A stretch of DNA of 64,000 nt from Gamsiella multidivaricata (lineage: Eukaryota; Mortierellomycota; Mortierellomycetes; Mortierellales; Mortierellaceae). The translations under genes were made by a program, and so were the position numbers. Location: the NCBI RefSeq assembly GCF_025024155.1, contig NW_026251709.1:558001-622000 (forward strand), written 5' to 3'. A model generated the notes under the pieces. It searched no databases and had not been told where the DNA came from. It saw only the letters and a list, made by a program, of their open reading frames with translations. The stretch's first letter is position 1. Each line of letters starts with the position of its first letter. Positions 1-11,420 of this stretch are shown here, piece by piece.

Positions 1-1405
1 GTGCCTGTTACTGTTTGATATGAAGATAAGAGTTCCCTTTTAAAATGGGCGACCTTGGAAGTCGACTCAATCGCCAAAAAAGGGTTTGTCATCAACTGAC
101 GAGTGCTGCACAAAGGTCGACGTGTGCGCATCGTTCTCGCGCGCCCCATTCGTTTTCGCATCTCCGGAAGCTTACAGTTGCGAATGTCCAATCGATCGTG
201 GACATTGTGCGAACGTATATTTCTTGTCAAACCTTGTTGCAGCGGAAAGTAGACACTGTTCGTCCAACGTCCCAAAAGATTTATATTTTATTGGGATAGT
301 ACGCTGTTTCTCCATGGAGCGGAGGTATCTGGATCTTGCGGCCGTTGTACATGCTGATGTGAAAATTGATGCGCTGCGTTTCCTGCAGGGTGTGCTGAGC
401 GTTCATTGACAGCTGCATGCCCCTGTCCTCGCCCTTTGCCTTCGCCCTTTGCCTTCGCCCTCACCCTTGCCCTCATCCCTTGCATGGTTACAGTAACACG
501 TACAAGACGAAGACAAGGTGATACGCAATGCAGAATGTGACAAGAGGATCCAATTATGTTTAAGGTGCTCTTCCATGGAAGGTATTTTTCTCGACGTTGC
601 CATCACATATGTCTTGGCCATGGAGACACCCGAAGTGAGCAAGAAGAAATGCACTCAAAAAAGAGTTCGCGGCCTAGATAACGAGAAGAGTGCGCTGCCA
701 TGACCCGCCGATAGACGCTTGATGCAGCTGAAGAGAAAAGGTTTGGAGAAACTAATTATGTCGGATAGAGGTCGTTTCCAAGGGGCGCTGGATGCACGTC
801 CTCTCTTCACCGTATACAGGAGAGTGCTTCGATGAACAGGACGGAGGATTGGAAGAAGATAATTAGCCCCGCTAGAACGCGACCACTCACAGACGCGTCC
901 GTTTCATTTGGTTGATCAGGAGCACAAGCAGTGTCCCAAGTGCCCGTAGGTGCGCTGAACTCAGCGATTGGACGACAGTTGATGCCGCCGAAAACACGAC
1001 TCCGGGAAAGTACCGCGTGTATTTGAAAAGCCGAAGGACAACCAGGGCTTAACGTTCAAGAGCGTCAGCCCTCACAGTGCACCACCAATCCAAACTATGG
1101 AAAAGCCTCATAGAAAATTTGGAGGAGCTCTCGTCCCAAGCACACCCAATGTGGACATGTGGGGTGGGGCGATTATATCACACTAAAAAGGATCAGTTAG
1201 TAAGTTGGTGGCGATCCAGGTATCGGCCTAATCTGGTTGGTCAGTTGCGGTGTGCAGTGCCCAGCTTAGCGAATCGGGCGTAGTAGAGTGGACTGATGAT
1301 CATCCTCATCGTCAACTCCATTCTCATCCTCAACTTCGCCCTCGTTCTTGTCCTTCTCCTCATTCTCATCCCCATTCTTAAGCACAACTTGCCTTTACAG
1401 AAAAA
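1..1405. other. Upstream region, no confident gene
   Basis: No long conserved frame is visible. It contains a pyrimidine-rich low-complexity stretch at about 421-480 (irregular CCCTTCGC-type hexamers) and a second at about 1298-1385 made of irregular CTCATC/CTTCTC units directly upstream of the F-box gene, which may be its 5' leader. A short minus-strand frame at 281-406 is listed separately. The rest shows nothing I can assign. Confidence 0.5.
281..406 (-). CDS. Possible 41-residue ORF or gene relic
   Basis: An ATG at 406 opens a 41-codon frame ending TAA at 283-281, with a protein-like composition (begins MNAQHTLQET, ends YYPNKI). It lies directly downstream of the purine-rich (minus strand) low-complexity stretch at 421-480. 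A weakly similar segment is found again in the same orientation around 540-630, suggesting a duplicated relic rather than an active gene. No family recognised. Function unknown, and the frame could be chance. Confidence 0.18.
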   Translation of the reverse strand: MNAQHTLQETQRINFHISMYNGRKIQIPPLHGETAYYPNKI

Positions 1406-3229
1406 ATGAAATTATCGCCCAATACCATGTTCAAGTTGACCAAGTACTTCTCGCGCTCCAAAAAGCCAGCCTCCAGCATAAAATCGCCCCTCCTAATACC
1501 AGAACTCTTGTTGCTCATTTTCGCCTATCTTAACCCCTTCATCATCCACAATTGTGTCCCCCTTGTCTGCCGCCAATGGTACCAGGTCTCTAGGTCCTTC
1601 GTACCAGTCGTCTGGGACGAGTTTCCGCCCAAGCACAAATTCAAGGTTCAGGATTACTGGCCAAAATGTTTGCAGCGGAGCCGGAGCTTGATCATACGCA
1701 GCCATGGTTACATACCGGGAGTGACATATATTTCAGACAGGGCATGGCGAACATTGATGGACAGGCTGCATGCGCTATCTTCGGAGGGCCAGCTCAGCAT
1801 CATGGACCTCGTATTACAGCGACCACTCGCAGTCAAAACTCAATTGTTCCCGATGCTGGCCTACGTGGGAACCGCGCTAACAAGCCTACGAATCGAATCA
1901 ATGAGATGCTCTGGAGATATTCCTCTTAACAGGATCTTGATAATGTGCTCGCGGCTTGTGACACTCCATCTGACGGTTGAAGACAAGGCAAGCATCGAAC
2001 AAGTCCAACCAGTTTTACATGGTCCACTGCGTCTACGATATCTGGTGCTGGGGGAACTTGTGATCAAGGAAAGTAGCTTACTGGAACTCTTGAACGCATG
2101 CCCTGATCTGGAAGAGCTTCGCTTTATACGGCTGGAGGCATGGAGGAACATTTCCGAGGTGACTATTACTCCGCTTTTCAAAGTTTCCTTTTTGGAATTC
2201 ATGGAGCGCCTATCAGTGCTCTGTCCCAACTTGACGAGCGCACACCTCTCAAGTGGCTACGGTAGCGGTTGGAGTAGTATCCAGGAGGCCGGTCGTATCG
2301 TCCAGACGTTGGAGTTGTTCCCAAAGATCAATGAATGGAGCTTCGATTGTCCCGACGCAACACTGTTCAAGGCACTCATGGATTGCACGCAGGATACACT
2401 CACGTCACTTGAGATCTGGAATATCATGGGGCCAAGACATGTTTGTGGACTACTCTTGCATCGGTATTTGTGCAAGACTCCACATCTGTTAGACCTCAAA
2501 GCTTCGGTCGTCAAGTTTTCAGTCCGCTGGTTTGATCTGGAGGGGATCCTGGGTACCGATGACGACCAATTCGACGAACGCGATGGCAGAAATCATAATC
2601 CCACTGTTCCTTTACGCCGAAGGATCTGGGCTTGTCGTAGCCTGCGCACTCTACACTTTACATGCGGTCCAAGCAGGAGACATGACAATGTTGCCCAGAA
2701 TTCAAGAATACTTTTCGATTACCTGACCAGAGTATGCCCTCGACTGCGGGATCTAAAGATCAGGTCTACTGACAATTCCCTTACCTTGACCCTAGAAGGC
2801 GGATTCTGTCTTCTCTCGCGACTTTGCGATCTTCGCCGACTGGAGATTACGGGGCACAAGGAGAGATTGCGGTGGAAATGGCATATGGCATGGATGGTCA
2901 AACGCATGACAGTATCTCAGAGGTTACGGACGAAGATCCTGTTGGCGCGACGCAGAGGGCTTATGGAGAAAGGATCCACAGAAAAGTTAGGATCTGGCGG
3001 GTTTGATTTGCAGCAGCAGATGATAAGCAGCAATTCGGATGTGCATGGGCGTAGCGAGAGTAATGGCAATGGGATTGACCAAGAAGAGGACCCGGGGTTG
3101 GACTACATAGTCGATGGGGTGGATATGAAGAATCTAGGACGTTGGAAGAACGTTACGGATCTGCTTCAGGATCGTATGTCGAAAGACTGGTGCTGCTGGC
3201 CACAATTGGAGTGCCTCAGTTCGATATAA
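1406..3229 (+). CDS. F-box/LRR-like protein (607 aa)
   Basis: Single-exon gene. An F-box lies at about residues 29-71: the pattern PELLLLIFAYL, then CVPLVCRQW and VPVVW matches the helix-loop-helix that binds Skp1. The remaining 530 residues are irregular leucine-rich segments (repeats of the L..L.L..C..L..L type) as in fungal F-box/LRR substrate receptors. By family, the product would recruit substrates to an SCF ubiquitin ligase; the substrate is unknown. The ATG at 1406 is preceded by a run of A (good fungal context); an in-frame ATG at 1427 is the alternative. The C-terminal part (about residues 500-575) is polar and low in leucine, probably disordered. It stands alone; an AATAAA at 3337-3342 may serve as its polyadenylation signal. 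It is not closely similar to the two F-box subfamilies farther right. Confidence 0.85.
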   Translation: MKLSPNTMFKLTKYFSRSKKPASSIKSPLLIPELLLLIFAYLNPFIIHNCVPLVCRQWYQVSRSFVPVVWDEFPPKHKFKVQDYWPKCLQRSRSLIIRSHGYIPGVTYISDRAWRTLMDRLHALSSEGQLSIMDLVLQRPLAVKTQLFPMLAYVGTALTSLRIESMRCSGDIPLNRILIMCSRLVTLHLTVEDKASIEQVQPVLHGPLRLRYLVLGELVIKESSLLELLNACPDLEELRFIRLEAWRNISEVTITPLFKVSFLEFMERLSVLCPNLTSAHLSSGYGSGWSSIQEAGRIVQTLELFPKINEWSFDCPDATLFKALMDCTQDTLTSLEIWNIMGPRHVCGLLLHRYLCKTPHLLDLKASVVKFSVRWFDLEGILGTDDDQFDERDGRNHNPTVPLRRRIWACRSLRTLHFTCGPSRRHDNVAQNSRILFDYLTRVCPRLRDLKIRSTDNSLTLTLEGGFCLLSRLCDLRRLEITGHKERLRWKWHMAWMVKRMTVSQRLRTKILLARRRGLMEKGSTEKLGSGGFDLQQQMISSNSDVHGRSESNGNGIDQEEDPGLDYIVDGVDMKNLGRWKNVTDLLQDRMSKDWCCWPQLECLSSI

Positions 3230-4542
3230 TGATAGAGGGATTTACCCAGTAGTAGCTTCACTAAAGAAACTGGTCCCGAAATACCGACCTAACGTCGAGT
3301 TTCTCTTGAGAAGCAAGTAAAGCATTCGTGTAACGAAATAAATTTCAGTGCATGTTTTATTGCTTTGCATCTTGAGTTCAGGTACTCAGCGCAGCCATGC
3401 CCAACCGCACAAACACCGACACAAAATTATATTCCACGCGTGATATTTGGTCCTTGAATGGTGGACAGGATGCGATTGCAAGCAAAAAATTCTCGCGCAA
3501 TTGCATTCCATTCATTCCACTACAAGATACGTACATTCGCAATCAAAGTCGTTGTCTCCACCACAACAGTCTCGTGATATAACACCACAAAGACAACTCA
3601 CCAAGCAGCGAGTTGAATGTAGGGACTATGGTCCACACTGCCTTTACGATTATCTCAGGAACAGCATTGATATTCTCAAGTACTCATAAGAGGAAATGTG
3701 CAACATCAATCGCTGTTTCTAGTAGTTTTTTCACCCATGACGCAAGCAATGGCCCAAAGGGCTCTTTAGATACACCAGCATGGAGGTGGATCGACTATGC
3801 TACTGCCACGGAATCAGATGTTATGTCAGCTCATGTTCAAAGTTGTGAAAGTAGCATAGGTCATTGATAGATTTGCTCAACAAGACGCTGGTGACTGGGA
3901 GGGATATGGTGCCAGTAGGGGCTTTTCACAGCCTCAGGAAATAGATGGAAAGGCTGACTGTGTGGGAGTCATGGTTGAAGGTGTCGTCCACGGAGGCCGA
4001 TATTAGAAAGCGGCTCCGGTATGCGTCATCTGCATATCTAAACAGGCTATTTCCAGAGCATGGTCATGTGCCAGGAATAGCTATTGTGAGTGAGCGAACG
4101 AGAGAGGGGTAATGTGAATTGTGGGGTTGGTTATACGGGTGGCCAGAGGCACCACTCACATTGGTTCCTGCTGTCAAGTAAGGAAAGAGAGGATCGTCGG
4201 ATATACAATGATATAGTACAGTAGTACAAATACAAGGGGGGGGTGGGGTATAAGCCTGCTCTCGATATAAAAACTCCAGCCTTCCGTCCCTCCAGCTTCG
4301 TCTTCATTTCCTACCTCTGCCACTCTTTCACACTTCACACTTCCTACACCATTGCAAGCAACGGATCATCAACCTACCATTTAGCCAGTCAATCTCCATC
4401 CAGACGACCTATTCAATCTCGCCCAACACATTCCCGTAGTTATCTGTATCTGTCACTTTTGTCCTCCCCATTCATCTTCGACATATACCCAGAAACCTCC
4501 TAAGGATCCACCACCACTCGACTTGATTTTCACACTAATACC
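3230..4542 (+). other. Intergenic region and transporter promoter/leader
   Basis: No supported gene. The first part is the 3' flank of the F-box gene (AATAAA at 3337). Several 60-85 codon frames between 3397 and 3867 have no recognisable composition. From about 4290 the sequence turns C/T-rich with short CACTT/CATTC motifs, which fits the 5' untranslated leader of the transporter that begins at 4543. Confidence 0.45.
4266..4273 (+). promoter_or_regulatory. TATA-like element upstream of transporter
   Basis: TATAAAAA lies about 270 bases upstream of the transporter ATG and just before the pyrimidine-rich leader starts, a usual arrangement for a fungal core promoter. Assignment to the transporter is by position only. 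Confidence 0.4.
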
Positions 4543-7135
4543 ATGACACAGCCGTCGAGTCCTTCGAAACGGTCAAATGCCGTCGACGAGCCTGGATCTG
4601 GCAACTGTTCTGTGCTAGAGGGTAAGGCTTGGTCCGCTTTATTCTCACTTCACTCGCTTTACTTGGCTCTCCCTCTGACCGCTCAGGGGCCGGTGGTTCG
4701 CTCTTGTGAAAAAGAAAGACGACATCGGCTACCAAGGATTAGGTCATGCCTGTAGAGGGGGGCGGTGACAGGAATGAGTCGTACTACATATTGGATTTTG
4801 AGTTTCGAATAATTCCTTCATGGGATGGATGCCAGACATGTGGTTGGATGAAAATGGTGTCCTTCCTCGACTGAATGACACACAAAAAGAAAAGGAGGGC
4901 CGCAGCAGCAAAGAGCAAGACTAATATACATAGTATACATACACACGGACGAATGGCTGATGAGCCATTTGTGGGGACGACATCGTCATCCGATAAGGGC
5001 GGGGTGACCCCTTCCGTCGTGCTCTCTACACGATCGGACACGGGGATCGGAAAGCGAACTACGCACTGGTGTATCATGCGTGCAGAGCAATTGCTAATGA
5101 TCGATGTCCCTGTTCAATCCCTTTGGTCGCCCCTAGTGTCGTTCAGTATCCTCAACTGCACCGTCGGGTCGGGAATTTTGGCCCTGCCTTTTGCCCTCAA
5201 GTAAGGAAAACGAAATCGAGTAGGATGTAGGGCCCCTGGAAACACAAAGACACAGGAGCACAGAGAAGCAGGATGCTAACCACGATTTGTCATTTACGCT
5301 ATCGCTTCTTGCAGAGATAGCGGATTCGGACTGGGCCTTACGCTGTCAGTTGTGGTCAGTGTCTTGTGCTGGTTCGCATTGTACATCCTGATTGTAACAG
5401 GACAGCGCATTGGAGTGTACAAATATGCGGCTCTTTGTGAAGGTAGGCGATCAGGAACGATGTCTGCTCTGCAGGAGGAGGCACTAGAGATCATTCATAG
5501 AGCATCCAACTGACACCGCCGTATTTACATTATTTAGCAACCATGGGATCATTCGGCGTTTATCTGCTGAGCTCAGTTCTCTTTTTCCAGGCAGTCGGTG
5601 CCTGCATCACATATATGATCGTCATCGGAGATACCATCCCAGTCGTCCTCGAGATTGTCGGCATCAACGCAACAAGGCAGTGGACCATCTTTGTGTCGTC
5701 TTTGATCTTTGTAAGGCTCTAATTGATCCGGCATACAGGAAAAACATCTCGTGGAGACTGGATCCTTCTGCTGTTTGGCAGCAAGTACACTAGCACTCAC
5801 ATTTCGTGTATCATTTCGTTTCTCTTTGCAGATCTTGCCACTGCTTTTTTACAGGTCAGTCGGATCGTTGGCCAAGGCGTCGATCGTCTCAGTCGCGACT
5901 CTGCCTCCAATCCTGCTCGTAGTCGCCATCCGTGGTTTCCACTACGCTCCAGAGCATAAGCGCTCATACGAATTCGTCGGCGATAATGTGTTCCCTGCCA
6001 TCGGCGTCATGGCCTTTGCTATGCTTTCAACTCAGGTGCGGAGAAAAAGAAAACGATTGCTGCAAATATACCATCTACTTTAAGCAGTTGGACGACGACG
6101 GAAGAGTGTATTAACTCGATTTATTTTCTTGACATGTCCGGAATGTAGACTGCATTTTTGAATTTTACGACCATGAAGCAGCCGACGCGAAAGGCATGGG
6201 CGCATGCGACTATTATTGCAGTCTTCCTCTCGTGGCTGGTCTCATTCGCGTTTGCGATTTTCGGGTTTATTGCGTTCGGAGTCGATGTCAAGGCCAATAT
6301 CTTCAACTCTTTCCCCTTGACAGATGGACTCATCAACTTTGGACGTGGCCTGCTCGGGTTCTCCATGTTCTTGACCTTTCCGCAAGCTGTAGGTCCTATT
6401 TTTTTTCTATTGCTTTCTCATACTACTAGATTTTCTCGCTTGTATTTCTCGTATCCTTAACATTCTTGTAATGATCTCTTTCGTTAGTTCTATCCTGCTC
6501 GCACAGCTCTCCACAGTGCCTTTGGCCATGAAGACAACGTTAAAATTCCTACGGACAACCAACATCTCTATACGACCATCGGACTGTTCGTCCCTATCCT
6601 TATCTGCGGTGTATTTGTCAAGGACCTCGGACTGCTCTACCAGCTCATCGGAGGATTCTGTTCTACTTTCTTGGCCTATATCATTCCCGCTCTATGCTAC
6701 TTCCTTGTGTTCTGGAAGAAGAACAGTGCTCTTGGTAGCTCCTCCAGACTGATCTCGGAGGACGAGCATGGAGAGAGCCGGTACGACGACGAGGAGGATT
6801 CTCAGGAGGATGAGGAAGAGAGGCTGCTGAAGAAGGCAGCAGCGAACAGGAAGCAGCATCATATGGGACATGAAGAAGAACAGGATGTCGCTATAACGGG
6901 AACAGCAGTGGCATCGTATGGAGCTACGGACTCTTCATCGTCATCGGCATCGGCATCCTCACAGGAGGATTTGCTGGCGACGGCGGCGCACATGAGGCAG
7001 GGTTACACGAACAATGGTAGTGAGAAAACGGATCTGTGGTTGGATATTGGTTCGGGTGTGTTGTTGGTCTTTGGAGTATTCGTCATGGTCATCTCAACGT
7101 CGCTCACTCTCAAGAAAATGCTGGGTGCTGTGTGA
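4543..7135 (+). CDS. AVT/SLC38-type vacuolar amino-acid transporter, 7 exons
   Basis: Secondary amino-acid transporter of the amino acid/auxin permease family (AVT/SLC38 branch), expected in the vacuolar or another endomembrane. The hallmark first membrane segment (SILNCTVGSGILALPFALK) is at 5140-5200. Further membrane segments follow in every exon, giving about 11. Exons with consistent phase: 5315-5442, 5538-5710, 5832-6035, 6149-6388, 6488-7135; all five introns between them are GT-AG. The exon ending at 5200 is solid, but its start is less sure: an ATG at 4543 with good context gives a 26-codon exon ending at 4621 (donor GTAAGG), most simply joined at 4906; alternatively translation starts at the ATG at 4953. 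With the first model the protein is about 588 aa. The loop before the last membrane segment carries a roughly 120-residue acidic and Ser-rich insert (6745-7015), longer than in typical members. Ends with a short KKMLGAV tail. Confidence 0.88.
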
Positions 7136-9349
7136 CAAACGCTGCTCTCCTGTAGATTGTCCCTTGTACAATATAATATACAATAAGTCGACTATGGTAA
7201 TAACGCAGCATGCGTTATTATTATTATTACTGTTATTACTTGTATATCCTTTCTCTGCCTTACTGGTAAAGTTTGATGAATCAAATAGACAAGGCAAGGC
7301 TTACATAAATGACCATAATTGATATGCACCGTTCCAGTCGGCGCTTCTTGACTCTCAACGAGTTGTCGGTTCAGCACGTCGAGCCACTTGAAGTCCTCTA
7401 CCTATTAAAGGGCTGCGTTGGCCATGTTCTGGCCAGCGTTGTGCTTACGATCGCGCTGGAGACTGGTATTAGGGTTCAACTTGCGTGTTAAGTAGTGATT
7501 CTCACCGGTGAACGGTTAACCGACCGGTGAAAAATAAATTTCACCGGATTTCACCGCTCACTGAACTAAAATACACGAGACCGATTCTTTGTTCACTAGT
7601 GAATTGTAGTGCAATTTTCGCAATCTGCTCGAGGATACCCTGCTTGTCGTCCGGATCACATCTGCGCAGCACGGCGAGGTTCTTTGCGAACTTGCGAACG
7701 ACTAGTCTCGCACACGGCTCGTGTAGTTGTTGTCTGTAACGATGACGGGGACAATCCACTGGACTCGCTGACTTTCAGCTTCTGGACCACGTCTTTTGCC
7801 TTGTACGATGTGAAAGTGTGGTTACGAAGGTCCTTTCTAAGTACGATATATATTCATTTACAGACAATAAAATCAACAAGACAAAGGCCAGACGGTACCT
7901 TATAAAGCAGTTTCCGTCTGCGCCATATTAAGGGCACTCTTCTCTGTTTGTACGCACTACATAGGTCATATAGTGCAGATGAAACGGGTCTCTCCGCGAA
8001 AGAATGATGCCAACAAAGTCTTGGCTCTGCATGGGCGTCAAGGACTGTTATACCAGTCCTCCGAACATTTATTCAGGCACAACGACGGGCTGGTAGGCTA
8101 GACTCTTTTTGTAAAATTTCTTCAAGTGTGGACAAACAATAATGCAGAGGTGCCTAGTTCTGCTGCTAGAATTGGAGGATTCTTGCTCTTTCCCTCCCCT
8201 CTCACTCTTTGTAAGAGGATCAGCATCGAACAAGCAGGGTGTCCTGCGGATCGGAGTGCTGATATCACCGTGACTAGTGCACACATCTTTGGGACAGTCA
8301 AACCCTTCGCCGCTTTCAGAGCGCGATCTTAATGGCTTCAAATGCATCATCGTGAGTGAGGTAGGTACAATTCTGGCGCTAGGCAGCCACCTTGACCCAG
8401 TTCAGCATGGAGGAACTAAAGATACCATGATCGACCAATAGGCGCGCCATGCTGCCATAAAAACCTACGCACATGTCTTCGACCGCTTTAGGGTGGATAA
8501 AAAGGAAGCGGAAGGTGTAGCTCTTAAGGGCATGGCAACGCATGGAGAACCCCGCGGCTGTATCGGTACTGTGACCACTTTCCTTTGACTTGAAAGCAAG
8601 GTGCAAACCGGTGACAGCGGTTTCTGTTGTCAACGGTATCATCCCTCTTCCCTCAGAAGGTCGTAAGCTGCTATGGCGTGTATAACAAGGTTTGGGTTTG
8701 GATTTCTTCGAAATTGTGGACTGCGCCCATTTTTACCACGACTGCAGATTTCTCGTGTGGTTATACTAACACGGAAGAAATGAAGTGCTGCAGAATATGC
8801 GCATAAACATGGACAATCCTTGGAGAGGGACGCGTGTGTCGTTGCTGACAGCCCTTTTTATCCCTCCCAGTGCTGCTGTTCGCAGCCACGACGTGTATCG
8901 ACTAAGCAGTGTCGTCCATAACAAAGTGATTTTCTCAAGGAGTGGATGCAGTGCAGTCATATGTGAGCACCTGATGAAATAAGAAGAAAGCTGGAGAGGA
9001 TACAGCCAGCAGTGGTTATGCTGGAATAGATAGTTTGGTCCGAGTCCAACATAATCGCGGTGTATTGTCTTTAAGGACTGTTGTATGCCCGCATACTGCC
9101 GCGAAAGAATAATATCGCTGTATGTGACCCATATGATCATCGTCGCTGTAGCCGCTTTTTCCTTGTCTCACTCGTTCTCTTTCCTTGCTGCTTATTCTTG
9201 TGTCTTTATCTCTCTTTATCCTTGTAAGTTCTCAGGTACATCATTGGGCGCTTCGATAGACGTCCTGACTGAGACACTCTTGTGGTGGCACTACTTTTGC
9301 CATGTCTCTTCTGTCTATTGCTTACTATCTATTCTATGCTTGCATGCTC
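7136..9349. other. Gene-poor stretch with relic frames
   Basis: No intact gene. Three short minus-strand frames have protein-like runs: 7541-7759 (RKFAKNLAVLRRC and an IAKIALQF segment), 8069-8350 and 8379-8642 (MIPLTTETAVTGLHLAF...). They sit around one copy of the dispersed repeat (7845-8000) whose second copy lies in the XPG-like nuclease relic, so they are probably pieces of a second, more decayed element of the same kind. That link is inference from repeat sharing and orientation. Confidence 0.35.
7845..8000 (-). repeat. Dispersed repeat, copy 1
   Basis: This segment aligns to 11240-11420 in the same orientation. Shared blocks include AATCAACAAGACAA versus AGTCAACAAGACAA, then CTTATAAAGC.GTTTCCGTCTGC and TACATAGGTCA.TATAGTGCA, with scattered substitutions and a few indels. 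In the second copy the repeat joins directly onto a broken XPG-like nuclease frame, so it is probably part of the body or 3' part of that element. Read on the minus strand, copy 1 contains a short coding-like run (SRRDPFHLHYMTYVV). Confidence 0.6.
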
Positions 9350-10022
9350 ATCAAAGGAGGCCTCTCTTCCTCTCTTCCTCCCATCCTCACTCTCTCACTC
9401 CCTCTCTCGCTCTCTTTGCTCCTTTGCTGTCAAGACCAGGCTATCTTACCACCAAAGTATATTTCATGTCCCGATAGGTCACCGGTCAGATATATTTTGC
9501 CACCATTATTTCCTTGCTTGTCTCTGTCCGCTGTCTCCGTGCTGTCTATCACCCACTATCTCTTTTTTCTTTCATGTGAAAGGTCCGAAAAGACTATACC
9601 AATAGGAGGCCGCTCGAAGACACTCTCTTCGTTGCAGATAGCAGCGATGACGCGCACCGTCTGTCGAGGAGGGAGTGTCTATCGAGGGCCGAATATGAAG
9701 CCCTCCTCTATTTTTCTCTCTTCTCTCTTCTCTCTTCTCTTCCTTATCTTCTCCCCGATCTTCTTCCTGGTCTTCAAGGTAAGCTCTCCTTCCTCCTCCT
9801 CTTCCACCTTTACCCCTACTCCAGCTACTTCCACTTTCACTCCCAGTCCTTTACTTCTGCTGTCTCTTGCCCTTCTTTCTCACTGCTCTCCCCCGCTGCT
9901 CTCTCCACTCTTGTCCACCTCAGTCTCGTTCATCTGCACTTCTTGTATCTCTCTCACGCACTCACTCACTCAGCGCTCCCTTGTCTCTATTGCTTCTAGC
10001 TCTCTCTCTTTCCCCTTCTCCT
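9350..10022 (+). repeat. Pyrimidine-rich low-complexity block
   Basis: About 670 bases dominated by CTCTC, TCTTCC and CTCCTC runs on the plus strand. It produces a spurious long open frame on the plus strand (9302-10312) rich in Ser, Leu and Phe only because C/T-rich DNA lacks stop codons. No repeat unit is strictly conserved. No gene is supported. Confidence 0.7.
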
Positions 10023-10350
10023 CCTTTGTTTACTTTTGCTTTTGCGTTTGCTTTTGCTTTTGCTTGGACTTTTGCATCTATCACTGCTCTGACTCTGGCA
10101 TTTGCCTAAGCTTCCGCTTTTGCTTTTGCTTGTGCTCTGGCTTTTGCTTTCGCTTTTGCTTTTGTTTGGACTTTTGCTTTTGCTTCTGCTCCGGCGTTGC
10201 TTTTGCTTTGGCTTCGACATCTGCTTTTGCTTCTCCATCTGGCTTTGCTATTGCTTTTGCTTTTGCTTGGACTTGCGCATCTATCACTGCTCTGACTCTG
10301 GCATTTGCTTAGGCCTCGGCTTCTGCTCTTGCTTCTGCTCTTGCTTTATT
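10023..10350 (+). repeat. GCTTTT hexamer-derived repeat with internal duplication
   Basis: The stretch is built from irregular TGCTTT and TGCTTC hexamers. Inside it a block that includes a non-repetitive part (ATCTATCACTGCTCTGACTC) occurs at about 10051-10112 and again at about 10254-10315, offset 203 bases, with only a few differences. This shows a local segmental duplication rather than simple slippage. Confidence 0.7.
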
Positions 10351-10360
10351 ACACCTCTCT

Positions 10361-10441
10361 AAAAAAAAGAAAAAAAGAAAAAAAGAAAGAAAAAGAAAAA
10401 GAAAAAGAAAAAGAAAAAGAAAAAGAAAAAAAAACACGAAC
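10361..10441 (+). repeat. AAAAAG-type purine tract
   Basis: About 80 bases of nearly pure A/G, mostly AAAAAG and AAAGAA units, directly follow the pyrimidine-rich block. Together they make an abrupt switch from a polypyrimidine to a polypurine strand. No gene overlaps it. Confidence 0.7.
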
Positions 10442-11239
10442 AAGAAAAATACAATTCCCCACCCCCAAAAAAATAAGAAGGTCAAAAGCCGAACTTTTTT
10501 TCCCTTGTGGTTTTTTCTGGGGTACCATGGCTTGCAACCTGCCCGCGGTGTACCCTGCACAGTCTTTACTTTCCCAAGTAAGACTGACTGATGGCAAGCC
10601 AATCCACTTTCCTTTGTATGTATCGCTTCGAATCCCACACCTTAGTCAGCTTAGAGTCAGCAAACGTCAATGTGAAAATGAAATAAAGAGTGAGTAGAGT
10701 GAGGATTGAACCAAATGATGAAAAGATAAAAATGTGCAATAGCAAGAAAAGCCTTTGTCAGCAATATAATGAAGAGATTTGCACTTGGTGCTCGCGCTGC
10801 ATTGAAGGGACATAGTGATCGACGCATATATCTGGCCCGGGCGGTGCACAGCCTCGATGGCATCACATAGATCTTGACCTCCAGAGCACCTGTGCAACAT
10901 TCACATCTACCCGCAATGAAGGGACTCAGGGGCTGTTTTTTCTGGGAAAACCCATTTCTTTCACCATAATCGAACCTTCACCGCGACTCATTGACTATGA
11001 GGAGTGCGTCAGATAGTCGGTTTCGTAGTTGCTGTTCTGTTGTGGTGGTAAAAGCAGGTCCATTGGCTGAGCCAGACGCGCTTTTTCATGTGTTTTTTTG
11101 TATCCGATGTTCACCGCAAACCACCCCTGAGGGTTTTTGTCTTCGGTAGGATGTGTCCTCGCTATTTTTCTTCAAAAATTATTACGCTGGTTTTCGTGTG
11201 TCAGGCCGTCTCCATGCATTTGGTGGTGCAATATTTTAC

Positions 11240-11420
11240 CCTTATATATTTACTTACAAGAAAGTCAACAAGACAAGTGAGATATCCTTAGTTCCAGGGC
11301 AGACGGGCACCTTATAAAGCGGTTTCCGTCTGCACCACATTAAAGGTGCTGTTTTCTGCCCGTACCTATTACATAGGTCAATATAGTGCACTAAGGAGCA
11401 CCTTCACCCCGCGGAAGAGC
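11240..11420 (-). repeat. Dispersed repeat, copy 2
   Basis: Second copy of the repeat at 7845-8000. On the minus strand it follows directly after the last recognisable nuclease residues, and its first 40 bases carry the terminal codons of that frame. The similarity continues through the CTTATAAAGC.GTTTCCGTCTGC core and the TCAACAAGACAA block. Confidence 0.6.

Noticed and set aside
4622..4686. 65-base intron in the transporter's first exon
   Set aside because: The donor is good but joining to the AG at 4686 gives a stop after seven codons; a later acceptor or a start at 4953 is needed.
9302..10312. 336-codon Ser/Leu/Phe-rich frame
   Set aside because: Open only because the strand is nearly all pyrimidine; no conserved motif and no intact start context.
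10615..10660. tRNA-like B-box (CTTCGAATCCC)
   Set aside because: No matching A box or cloverleaf arms within 80 bases; a similar GGTTCGAATC at 29012 lies in the UGO1-like coding region.
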